Below the pieces are notes generated by a model that saw only the letters and a program-made list of their open reading frames with translations, ran no database searches and was not told the origin of the DNA. From positions 620,001 through 684,000 of the forward strand of contig NC_018210.1 in assembly GCF_000219625.1 (NCBI RefSeq): a DNA stretch of 64,000 bases, in the 5' to 3' direction. A program made the position numbers and the translations under genes. Positions 54,501-64,000 of this stretch are shown one piece after another. Each line of letters begins with the position of its first letter. The stretch's first letter is position 1. The DNA is from Zymoseptoria tritici IPO323. Lineage: Eukaryota > Ascomycota > Dothideomycetes > Mycosphaerellales > Mycosphaerellaceae.

Positions 54501-56438
54501 ATAGCCTATCTCCTTCTTAACTTTGCATTAGTAATTATAAGGATGTACTTGTATCTAAAGATGTCTAGTAGAAAGATTAGTCCTATAATGTTAATATAGA
54601 CCTTATCTAATAAGGATTAAGGTATTAGTCTTAGAGTTCTTAATACTACTCTCTGTAACCTTGCAAGCTTGTATAGCTTATAGTGCTTAAGTGTAGATAT
54701 ATTAATCTGCTTAAGTCCTTAGACTTAAGCCTTTATTATACTAAGAATCTTGTTCCCTATATAGCCTAGTCTCTAGTGCTATCTTGTTATATTAGCCTTA
54801 GGCATAGCAAAGGCTAGATAGGACATGTTCCTATTAGTTATAGAAGCAACTTTAGTACTCCCTTTAGGGAGAGAGATAGTTACATTCTAGAGGATTAGAA
54901 TATTATAAGTAGACTAAACCTTGCCTATCTTCTTGTTATTCCTTAGAATACATAAAGATAGCTTGTCTAAGTAGACCTTATACTTTAGCTAGAGAGTCTC
55001 TGCTAAGATAAGGTTGTAATTAGAGTTAGGGGAGTATAACACATCTTGCAAGGTAATGTTTAACTTATTCCCCTTATACTTTATTATAATCCTTATACTT
55101 CCTAAGTATATAACTGTACTTTATCTAATAGCTTAAGAGAACCTAATTAGGGTTTCTAGGGGTTTAAGGTCTAAGAACTAGGACTTGTTATTAAAGAAGT
55201 AGTATAATATACTAGAATCCTAGATAATAGTGTTACTCCTTTATATTCTAGCGGCAGCAATTGCTGCTCCTGCAAATAAGCTGTCTAAATTAGAGCCTAA
55301 GCCTATATTAAAAGAGGAGATAGGCTTAATTGCTATAGCACCCTTTCCTCCCTTCTTGTTATATCTCTTACTCTTGTCTTAGGACTTCTTCTTGTCCTTA
55401 TTAGGTCCTCCTTTTCCTCTATATACCTAGGACTTTAGGGCCTTATTAGGGTGCTTCTTAAAGTAATCTATATTTATATAGATATAATAGGTATACTTAG
55501 TATACTAATTATTATCTACTACAGTACCTCTAAATCCTCCTGCTATCCTCTATGTCTATAGAGGAGGTTCCTTAATTAATAAGGTAATTAGCTCTTTAAG
55601 AGTTATATTCTTAATATAATAGGATTGTTTCTAGCTTCTTAGGTATTCTAGATAGTAGAGGCCCTAGATAAAGAATAGCCTAATCTACTTATTACTAAAG
55701 GTAAGCTTTAAGACTAGAATAGTCTTAGACCTAGAGTATTATTCTATTATAGAGATATACTTATAATGCTACTTCTAGAAGTCCTTATAGTACTTCTAAG
55801 TATTTATTCCTTAGATCTTAATATTACTAATTCTAAGAATCCTTAGGCTATTATAAATGTTTATAGTTATAATAGGCCTATAGGTAGCTGTAATAGTATT
55901 ATATAGTTCCTTAGCTGTCTTCTCTATATCCCTAAAGTTAGGCCTTAGAGATTAATTAATCCTTTTGCTAATAATCCCGTATACAATTAGGTTATACTTA
56001 TGCTAAACTTAAAGAGGAGTTAGTCTTAGTCTACTAGTTAGAATAGGTTCTGTTACTAGAGTATCCCCTCCTTCTTTTTAGGAAGGAGTTAGAGCCTAGG
56101 AGGATAAAGCAGTACTATTCTTAGTTAGTAAAGAGGGATATCTAACTTTAATTCCTAGCTTTAGTTAGGCAGGGCACTAGGGAATATTATAAAAGACATA
56201 GCCTAATACCTCCTTGTCTATAAGGGCTGCTTTAAGCATCCTTAACTAGTCTAAGAAGTTGCTTCCCTTTCTTAGGACTTTATTCTCCTTTGTAGTTTTA
56301 AACTTATTAGCCTATATTGTAGCTATTATTATAACTAGCTCTTTCTCGGCTCGCTAGTTAACTGTCTAAATAGTATATAGTAAGGTTCTAATAGCTGCGC
56401 TTAGAACAGACAATTCTTCCTTAAGTGTGCAGTAGTTA

Positions 56439-56454
56439 CGCCGGGCTTATAACC
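56439..56454 (-). other. Primer-binding site (half initiator tRNA-Met)
   Basis: On minus the bases after the LTR read GGTTATAAGCCCGGCG, the Copia-type complement to the initiator tRNA-Met anticodon arm with one G-to-A change. Confidence 0.75.
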
Positions 56455-56625
56455 TGTTATAATTAGACTTAAGCTAAGTAGAAGAGGACCTCTAATTAGC
56501 AGGTATATATTATTATGCAGAGAGAATCTTAAGTGTAAGATTCTTACTTTAGCTATCTGTGTGTAGGAATGCCTTGGCACTAGTCACGTGCACTTTACTA
56601 ATAGTTAGTCTGATGATCCACAACA
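56455..56625 (-). repeat. 5' LTR of the Copia element in the NLR
   Basis: 171 bp, begins TGTTATAATTAG and ends CCACAACA. The right, host-facing end keeps the unmutated bases that are changed in the other LTR. Confidence 0.93.
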
Positions 56626-56712
56626 GTACATTAATGCTGATGACCAGCACTGCTTTCAATGGCTAGAAAATCATTACGTTGCTACTGACAGAATTTCGAT
56701 CAATCAAGCTGA

Positions 56713-59700
56713 GTCTCCATCTGCCCAGCAAACATACTCCAGCGCGATACACCTCAGCAGCTTTGGCTGCCCCCCCGGCAGGCCAATCCACGCTACACTG
56801 GCTACACGGACGTCCTGGAACGACTGCAGAATTGCATGCTACCCCAGGACGATGGACGGGACTCTACCCAGGCTGTCTTTGTTCTTTCGGGCATGGGAGG
56901 CGTTGGCAAGAGTGAGACTGTGCTGCAATTTGTCAGCAAGAATGAAAAGGCACTCCGTCAAAAGTATGTATACATTACGCTTTACATGAATAACGGATGG
57001 CTTATGATTGAGCAGATTCTGGGCTGTGCTCTGGGTGGACAATAGCAGTGATATCTCCACTCGAGCCGATTTTAAAAGAATCGGCAATCTATGCGGCTGG
57101 CCCTTGGACGACACAGACGCGCTCTACGGCGTAAAGGATCGGCTCGCCAGCTTGACGACATCGACACTTCTTATCTTGGACAACTGCGACGATACCGAGA
57201 CGGATTATAGCCGTTACATACCAAACGGCACCCAGGTCAGTGTAATACTAACCACCAGATTGTCCGATGCCGGAAAGTACGCAACCGTCGGTTCGCAGGG
57301 ACAAGGGAGAAAGCTGTTCCACAGGTTACGAGGTCTGGACGAGGAATCTGCTGTCAAGCTACTGCTGGATGCGTCAGAAGTCCAAGAGCCAGGTCAAGAT
57401 GATCACGAGCAAGCGAAACAAATAGGCTTCGCCCTTGAGTTTCACCCTCTTGCGCTCACGATTGCGAGCTCGCTCATTCGGAGCCGTATGTATTCGCTGG
57501 AGGAGTACGCTAATGCTCTCGGAAGCCGGCTCACTCAGAAGGAGCTGCTGGATACAAAGTCCGAGCAAGCGAGATATCAAAAGCTGAGCGCTACGTTTGA
57601 GGTGTCCGCGGAATGCCTCCAGCGTATGGCTTCGACTGACCCATCGGCCAAAAGAGCGTTGGCCCTTCTGGATGTTCTCGGTTTTATGCATCATAAAGGC
57701 GTGGCTGAAGAGATCTTCGTGCAGGCGTGGACTTACGAGGAAGAGCTTCTTTCAAAGTGGATTGAAGACGACGGCGACGACGGCGACGTCCTTCTGTCCA
57801 GATACAATAACCGGGAATGGCATGACGATGACCCGTACGATCTTTCGCCCCGGCACATAGCTCACAGCCGATCAGTCTTCCCCTTGGCGCCACCCGGTGA
57901 ACGAAGGCAGTCATTCCTCGATCTCATCTAGAACGCCTGTCACTCGTGACTATCAATGCAGCCAGCAACTCCATCTCACTCCATCATACAGTCCACGCCT
58001 GGGCGAGAGAGCGCAACTCGCGCCCCGGCGAAACTTGGATCGCTGCTGCGTCAATTTTGGCGCTATCTACGCAGGAGGACGTGGATTGGTCATTATTCGA
58101 TGCCCGGCTTGCTCCGCACCTTGAGACAAGTTTCGCTGTGTTGCAAAATTTGGGCAGCCAGATCTCTAGCCAGCTGGATGTCTGCGCACTTTGCTACGTC
58201 TACGCATTGACGATGTACTGGGCGGACAGTGCACATACGGTGGGCGTCTCTGAGTATATTCTCGAGCTCAGTCTGAAGTGCAAGCTACCTCAAGCGAACA
58301 TTCTGAGAGCACAGCGCCTTTTGGGAACGGCGTATGGTGTCGACAGACGGTTCCCTGAAGCAATTGAGATTCTAGAGCGTGCCGAGAGGTCACACAAGGA
58401 AGCATGTCCAGAATATCATGAGGTTGGAGCGAGCATCCGGCACGCGCGTGGTCAGGCCTATCATGATCAGGGTCAGATCTCGAAAGCACTCGATAAGCTA
58501 GAGTATACCGTCAAGGCCCAGACAAAGCTGCAAAATCTGGACCTGCTTGCTATTCAGCACGAACTCGGAAGAGCGTACCTCGCCAACGGACAAACCTCAG
58601 CTGCTATTGAGACTCTGAAGCACGTAGTCAAGTCCGAAGAGATGCTGCCTGAGAGCGATCCGGATCGGCTATCCTCTCAGCATGCACTCGGGAGCGCTTT
58701 GTACGAGAAAGGACAGATTCCCGAAGCCATTGAGATTGGAGAGCACGTGGTGAACGTGCGAAGAGAGAGCTTGCCGGAGGACGATCAGACTCGGCTGGCA
58801 TCTGAACACTCCCTCGCCGTATATTACAGAGAGGACGGACAGACTTCGAGAGCTGTCGAAATGCTAGAACATGTGGTGAAAGTCCGAGACATGCTACCTG
58901 AGAGTCATCCGTGGCGGCTGGACTCTCGGCATGAACTTGCGAGGGCGTTCTTCAAGAATGGACAGATCTCGAGAGCTGTTGAAATGCTAGAACATGTGGT
59001 CAAGGTCCGAGAGATGCTTCCCGAGAGTCATTCAGATCGACTGCGCTCTCAGCATGAACTCGCGGTGGCTTATCTCGAAGACGGACAGATCTCGAAAGCT
59101 GTCGAGTTACTAGAACATGTGGTAAAACTCCGATCGATGCTACCCGAGAGTCATCTGGATCGGCTGAAGGCTCAGCACAGTCTCGCGGTGGCTCACCTCG
59201 ACAACGGACAGATCTCGAAAGCTGTCGAGATGCTAGAACACGTCGTAAAACTCCGAGAGATGCTACCGGAGCTTCACCCAGATCAGCTCAATTCTCAGCG
59301 CGAACTTGCACTTGCATACCAGAGCAACGGACAGATCAACGCAGCCATGGCCGTCTGGTATATGGTGTACACAGTGCTCGAAGCAGCTGTACCCACGAAT
59401 CATCTTGACCTCACCGCGGCCGAAGATCGCATGATTCGGACGGCACATATTCACGCCTCTACCGATGCAGAATCACATCACAGCGAGAAAATGGTCTGTC
59501 CTGGCATAGCATCGATGTTAGAGCGAGCGCGTGCTAGAATCATGTCAGCAGAAAGCACCTCGGGCCACGCTGGCAGCATGCCATCGAAAGACAGCCTCGT
59601 CGAGATGGCACTTAGGAAAGCATTGATGTTAGAGCAAGCACGCGCTGATTCCATGTCAGCAGAGGGGACCTCGGGGTACGCTAGCGGTATACTCTCCGAA

Positions 59701-60180
59701 GACAGCCTTGTCGAGGCATTGACGCGAGAACAAGTCTCTGCAGGAGCCGATTCTGATCCGGAGGCGCAGCGAGTCTCTTCTTCCTCCAATACCATCGGAG
59801 AGCAACCGTCTGCTAGATCGACCTCAGCAGAGCAACTCTTGGACCAAGCGCACGAGCAGCAGGAAGTCCAATCTTCCGAAATCTGGCTCGAAGATACTAA
59901 TCGGCACGAGGAACTCGATACAGAGCCGGGTTATGCTGGCCCGGCCTCGACGACACGACAGACTTCTACCGGACTTGAGCTAGCGGAACAAAGCGACCAG
60001 AATCGTGCCCCCCAGACCATGAAGCTGTCGGAAGAGCGGCTCAGAGACTTGGAGCTGAGCAGCGAATTCATCCCTCGACAAATTTTTGCCAGCTCTGCCA
60101 AGGGAAAGGAGGCCGCGGGTCGCAGTCCTGCTTTGTGGAGAAGAATGAAAACAGCTTTGCGGCCGCGGCAACGTGGCTGA
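56713..60180 (+). CDS. NLR part 2: NB-ARC ATPase and TPR repeats, with a frame break near 57.92 kb
   Basis: The P-loop frame is open from 56713; exon to 56963, intron 56964-57015, exon from 57016. The NB-ARC begins NPRYTGYTDVLERL, with Walker A GMGGVGKSETVLQF, Walker B TLLILDNCDD, an ILTTR sensor and a GLPL-like FHPLALTIAS. After a winged-helix region the frame ends at 57929-57931, while the next frame, open across the same place, continues ERLSLVTINAASNSISLHHTVHAWARER, the usual bridge to the repeats. A one-base deletion or a very short intron (35 bp, unlikely) explains this. Seven TPR units follow, then a Ser/Glu-rich tail. The 5' end and part 1 are separated by the Copia insertion; the receptor is probably inactive. 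Confidence 0.85.
58471..59328 (+). repeat. Seven TPR units of 39-42 codons (usual period 41), last four nearly identical
   Basis: Units start at each GQ-[IT]-[SP]-x-A. The last four, each 41 residues (123 bp), share AVEMLEHVVKVR-like helices and MLPESH turns with few changes, and the DNA is similarly alike. The first three units are more diverged (39, 41 and 42 residues). Confidence 0.85.
59515..59712 (+). repeat. Two-copy repeat in the NLR C-terminal tail
   Basis: Two units of about 40 codons share the order MLE-x-ARA, SMSAE-x-TSG-x-A and S-x-DSLVE. They lie after the TPR array in a Ser/Ala/Glu-rich tail. Confidence 0.65.
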
Positions 60181-60483
60181 GGTTGATGAGCAGGATTGTG
60201 TTGAGACACGAGGAGCTTCTAGCGACGAATTTTCAAGACATTGTCGGCATACGTCCGCGCGGGCGTGTCAGCTTTGTTTCCGGGGTATCTCAGCATCCGG
60301 CGTCACAATGGGAGGATGCAAACGTTCGCGAGCGGTGACAACGAGCCATGGGGTGTGAGTCTGGTGACCAGGGCAACGAGTGGCATGGACAGTCAAACCG
60401 AAGACCGCTGGAAGCCAGAGGATCATGTATGCGTGTGGGGATGTAAGTCGAAGCTGTATTCAACTTGCTTCGACTTCATGCTC
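60181..60483. other. Short intergenic region between convergent genes
   Basis: Lies between the 3' ends of the NLR and AP-3 beta; no gene recognised. Confidence 0.5.
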
Positions 60484-62965
60484 TCAAGCCACCAAACCCC
60501 TCCTCTCATCTCGCTCGTCCTCGCTATCTGTCTCAAACTCACTACCCGTCTCCTCATCGTCTTCTTCGCTCTCCGTCTCACCGCTGTCCTCATCGCTGCC
60601 TTCTTCCTCCTCGCTCTCATCCTCAGACTCGGTCTCCTCTTCACTATCATCCAACCACCTCTCCAAACTAACCACCTTCTTCGGCCCACCCTCTTGCCGC
60701 AACACATCATCCAACTTGCTCCCCGCAGCCACGGTCTCACTCCTCCTTCCATCGTTCCTGCCGCCGGCTTGGAATTCTTCTGCATCCCTGACTCCGACCG
60801 GCTCTTCTCCATCTTTCACCCAGTCTTCTATTGTCCAGTTGCCCTTCACTTGCTCCCCCACGACTAGCCCGGAGGTCCCCACCACGAAGCCGAGGTCTTT
60901 TCGACTTTGACCTGAAGATGGCATTTTCGGTATCGGTTTTGGTGCGAGAAGGAGTAGAGATGCGAGATCTGTGGATGTGGGGTTCGAGAGGAGCGCTTGG
61001 AGGAATCGGGTTCGCGAGCGCAGGGAGAAAGAAGGTGTGTAGCGGGAGAGGGTGAGGAGGTGAATGTAGAGGATTGTTATGGAGTGGGCTGTGTCGTCGT
61101 CGGGACGTGCACCGGAATCTTCGTCGCCAGGACTGTGATTCGAGTTGAGAGCTTCTCTCGCGGATCGCTTCTCGTTCTCGACGTTCAAGTGGTGGAGGTA
61201 GACTTTAGCGCCGAGAAGCACAATCTGCGCGCGGACTTCGTCTGTCTCGTCGGCATAACCCTTGACCAGAATTCGTAATACATCCGCTGCGATGCTTTTA
61301 CCCGAGTCCAATCCAGCGTCATATTCGCCGATCAACCACACAATGCTCGCGCGGGCAGTGGGGGAGGTCAAAGTATCCAGATTCTTCGCTAGTCGAACAA
61401 GCGTCTTCTGGTGAGACTCCGGATCCCGCTGAATGAGATGGCGTATGACTTCGATCGCTTCGCCGACGAGATGTTGATCCGCCGAATGGATCTGTTTGAG
61501 CAGAAGCGTAAGACAACGGCGGGATGTGGCTGGCGAGGAAGCTTGTGCGCAGCGGCCAAGTGCACGAACGGAGGCACGGGTGAGTGACGGATTGTAACTG
61601 ATGAGAGAGAAGTGTTCGAGTTCGGCGAGGAGCAGGGTCCGTTGAGATGCAGAGGTATGCGGGAAGATGAGGGTAAGGAGTTCCAGTTTGAGTGTTTGAA
61701 TTCGAGGCGGCTCGCTGGTGCGGAGGAGGAAGTGTCGAGTATACGGGACGAATAGAGTCGGAGAGTGGAGGCATATCTGCAGAATGTCGTGGAGGGCAAT
61801 TTGTTGGATATCGAGAGGTGATCGAAGAAGGGCGATGAGCGATCCAATGGCAGTAGGAAGGTATGATGTGGGCGAGAGGTAGAGGTACGCTCGAGTGACA
61901 GAGACGATGACGGCCGAGTTGCGGCTCGAGAGGAGCGGCGAAATGGATTTCAGGAATAGGTCGAGATCCGCATCGATGGAGTTCACTTCTTCGTAGTCGT
62001 CCACATTCTCTTCTTGCGGATCTAGGTCTTCGTAGAACTCTTTGGCTCGCTGTTCTTGGGTAGCAGCTCGTTTGACTCGCTTTGTCCGTTGCGGGAAGCA
62101 TCGTCGGGAGTAGTTCGTGAGGAGCTTGATCAGAGAAAGCTGTCCCCACTCGTCCATATCGACAGCCATCTTGCACAGACTTCGATATACCGGATGGATC
62201 ATATCCAATCGCTCCGGGCAGATTTCCATGAACGCTTGTACCGCAGCACCCGCCACATAGTATTGGTTGTCCGCAAGCAGAGTCGCGAGATATTCCTCCA
62301 CCTGCGGTCTTGTCGTGGGGTCCAGCTTCACACACTTCACACACGCCAATGCCGCCGCTTTGCGAACCAAAGGTGACAGATCACTCGCGCCTTTCTTGAT
62401 CGCCAGACTCACAATCTGCGAGATAACTGGCACACGTATCCCCGACATAGTCTTCAATGCCATCGCTCTTATCCGTGGATTGCTATCCGAAAGGGACTTC
62501 TGTATAGTGTTGATCGAGAGCAAGGCAGTATCGGGGTCTGCTTCGGCATGATAGATGAGATAGTTGTACACCAGCGGCCGAGTCGAAGGAAAGGGGGTTG
62601 ACAAAGTCTTGAGAACAGCCGGAAAGAAGGTTAAGGTAGGTTGAGGAGGTGTGGCATATTGCATCTATGGGCTTGTATCAACTCTTGCATGTCCATATCC
62701 CACGATGTATGCCTGATCAAACATACTGCGACCACTCTTCGCAGCCCTTCCAGCGTATCTCTTTCATTCCTGCTGTCCAGCAGCTTCTTGATCTGCGCCG
62801 CCGGGAGAGGACGAATCGTTTTCCGTGGACCAGCATCGCGAGCGGCTTCGAGGGTAAGGTCGCGTGCTTTGGGTGCTGTCAGTTCCCATCGAATGCTCTC
62901 CATTGTTGTGTTGTTGTGTACTGACCCTGCTCAAGCAGCCCGCTGAGACGTGATATCGATTCCAT
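60484..62965 (-). CDS. APL6: AP-3 adaptor complex beta subunit, 789 aa, 3 exons
   Basis: Exons are 62926-62965 (40 bp), 62727-62875 and 60484-62664, with introns of 50 and 62 bp. Spliced start is MESISRLSGLLEQAPKARDL, then KKLLDSRNERDTLEGLRRVVA and the adaptin core NYLIYHAEADPDTALLSINT, IRAMALKTMSGIRVPVISQI, VRKAAALACVKC. Helical HEAT-like repeats follow to about residue 680, then a highly acidic Ser/Glu/Asp hinge (EEETESEDESEEEEG) at the end. The large metazoan ear domain is absent, as in fungi. The AP-3 complex carries cargo from Golgi or endosomes to the vacuole. Confidence 0.92.
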
Positions 62966-63257
62966 CGTGGCACGACCAGGTAAGTGCGACCAGCACTCAA
63001 ATACTCAATGTCCAGTGCGATGCCAGTTGCCTGCGGACCACATCCCCATGTCCATCAGATGCTCTAGTGGGGCATGCGATGAAGTCGCTCGCCAAGACTT
63101 GCCCCGTGCACCTTTCCTCAATCTCAAAAAACTTCCGAACTTTTCTTCCTCAGCTCCGCACCATCACCAACAACACCAACATGAAAGTCGAGACGCCATC
63201 TGCCGATGAGCATCGCAATGACTCGAGACGCACAGTGCAGACCACGTGAATGCAGTA
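62966..63257. other. Divergent promoter region
   Basis: 292 bp shared by AP-3 beta and the next plus-strand gene; C/A-rich leader (CACCATCACCAACAACACC) just before the latter. Confidence 0.5.
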
Positions 63258-63857
63258 ATGGCTCCATCCACGCCCGTGGTGCTCCAAGTCGAGTCCGCAC
63301 ATGACTTTGTTCAGTACATCTTGGACAAGCATGCACCACCAACAACCCTGGTGGTCTGCTCGTCCAAGGCCGACTTTATCACCGCATTGCAGAGCACAGA
63401 ACTTGAGAGCAGCGTATGGCAAGTCTCAACACTGCGCATGCTTTCGACCTCTCGAACGGTCAAGCTCGCATTCTGCCCGGACATCACACATCTACGTGCC
63501 TATCTCGCGTCGCGCTCTACTGACAACAGTACCTCAACCGACACCGGACTTCGACAAAGCAATGCGATGCCGATGCTGGCCCTCCTCGATCCCATTCAGC
63601 TCCACCGTCCGACCTCTGCCTTCTCAGCTCAAGGTCTGAACAGGTCCTTCGCCATTGCTGTCGAAGCTGCACGGCACTTGGGCGTCAAGCTCGTGATGGC
63701 GGAGACCGACGCTACTGCTTGGGACGAAGAGCTGTCCATGCTGAACGTCACCACCAAGCGACTCGGTGAGCTGTCTGTCGGACGGACCGTCAAGGTGCGG
63801 GTCGTTGCAGAGCGATGGTGCACTTTTGAGCGACTGCACGACATGAATGACGAATGA
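63258..63857 (+). CDS. Conserved-looking hypothetical protein, 199 aa
   Basis: Single exon from ATG 63258 (MAPSTPVVLQV). It has alternating strands and helices: FVQYILDKHAPPTTLVVCSS, a central RTVKLAFCPDITHLRAYLAS, MPMLALLDPIQLHRPTSAFSAQGLNRSFAIAVEAARHLG, and KLVMAETD near the end. The pattern recalls a degenerate RecA-like fold seen in recombination accessory proteins, but the Walker motifs are not clear and I assign no function. No signal peptide or membrane segment is visible. Confidence 0.7.
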   Translation: MAPSTPVVLQVESAHDFVQYILDKHAPPTTLVVCSSKADFITALQSTELESSVWQVSTLRMLSTSRTVKLAFCPDITHLRAYLASRSTDNSTSTDTGLRQSNAMPMLALLDPIQLHRPTSAFSAQGLNRSFAIAVEAARHLGVKLVMAETDATAWDEELSMLNVTTKRLGELSVGRTVKVRVVAERWCTFERLHDMNDE

Positions 63858-64000
63858 GCGTCCACACGACGACTGCCTCACACAAAGACACGCCAACGGC
63901 GATTGGGACAAATGGTGAGTTCTGCCCAAATTTCCTTTCCCTCTCTTCATATGACGAAACAAATGTATTACACAGACCTGTTCTGAACACTCGTGTGGAA

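Larger units (their letters stand above)
50268..56625 (-). mobile_element. Full-length Ty1/Copia LTR retrotransposon inserted in the NLR gene, RIP-mutated, 6358 bp
   Basis: Two 171-bp LTRs with TGTTG...CAACA-type ends are flanked by the 5-bp target duplication GTACA (50263-50267 and 56626-56630). A half initiator-Met primer site beside the right LTR and a polypurine tract beside the left LTR set the element on the minus strand. Decayed pol domains run in Copia order right to left: integrase zinc region near 54.7 kb, reverse transcriptase with a TAFLN motif near 52.82 kb and a YIDN remnant of YVDD near 52.58 kb, then RNase H with the terminal QLVDCLTK motif near 51.70 kb. Stops are TAG or TAA throughout. 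About 1.1 kb of extra sequence separates pol from the 3' LTR. Confidence 0.94.

Noticed and set aside
57898..57932. 35-bp intron GTGAAC...CTAG that would restore the NLR frame
   Set aside because: Shorter than any other intron here (minimum 43 bp) and lacking a branch box; a one-base deletion is more likely.
58471..59328. CRISPR-like array or minisatellite
   Set aside because: The 123-bp period is coding TPR units in one open frame in a eukaryotic gene; there are no spacers.
61319..62344. 341-codon minus-strand open frame
   Set aside because: It is a shifted-frame shadow of the AP-3 beta exon, whose own frame carries the adaptin motifs.

Overview
The window is about 64 kb of a filamentous ascomycete (Pezizomycotina) nuclear genome. 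Introns are short (about 43-124 bp) with GT...CTNAC...AG signals, gene space is compact with about 53% GC (my estimate), and the markers are fungal: AP-3 beta (Apl6-like), PPG1-type phosphatase, tubulin cofactor D, an Arb1 protein, GNT1-type glycosyltransferase and an Asi3-like RING protein. Three transposon blocks are destroyed by C-to-T changes at CpA/TpG, the mark of repeat-induced point mutation (RIP). A Dothideomycete is plausible, but I cannot prove the class from this sequence.

Layout. 1-3402: minus-strand Ty1/Copia relic with a visible LTR, running off the left edge. 4.1-13 kb: a small hypothetical gene, a C69-type peptidase, a small secreted cysteine-rich protein (SSCP1, three exons), an MFS transporter, a GNT1-like glycosyltransferase and DNA polymerase delta subunit 3. 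14.2-21.5 kb: a nine-exon sugar transporter, an Asi3-like RING membrane protein and an unknown two-TM protein. 22.3-27.3 kb: a La-motif/Arb1 protein, a quinone oxidoreductase and an SDR, all on +. 27.5-27.8 kb: SSCP2, lying only 213 bp from a complete but RIP-killed hAT transposon (28023-30767; 11-bp TIRs, 8-bp TSD). 31.3-45.2 kb: an SRPK-like kinase, SSCP3, a secreted M28 peptidase with a frameshift, tubulin cofactor D, PPG1 and a disordered proline/glutamine-rich protein. 45.2-49 kb: gene-poor, with simple and degenerate repeats. 49.0-60.2 kb: a nucleoside-phosphorylase/NB-ARC/TPR receptor (fungal NLR) split between its first two domains by a 6358-bp RIP-mutated Copia element with 171-bp LTRs and a 5-bp TSD. 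60.5-63.9 kb: AP-3 beta and a conserved hypothetical gene.

How the parts relate. Most genes are unrelated housekeeping or transport genes. The accessory layer is the interesting part: three candidate effector-like secreted proteins, an NLR with near-identical TPR repeats, and three RIP-inactivated transposons, one inside the NLR. The Copia in the NLR carries a RIP-mutated tRNA-Cys sequence and about 1.1 kb of extra sequence between pol and its 3' LTR. The Arb1 protein belongs to a family that supports RNAi-dependent heterochromatin in fission yeast, so it is a plausible (inferred) partner in silencing such elements. Splice sites were placed by eye from reading frame, donor, branch and acceptor motifs; no transcript data were available.
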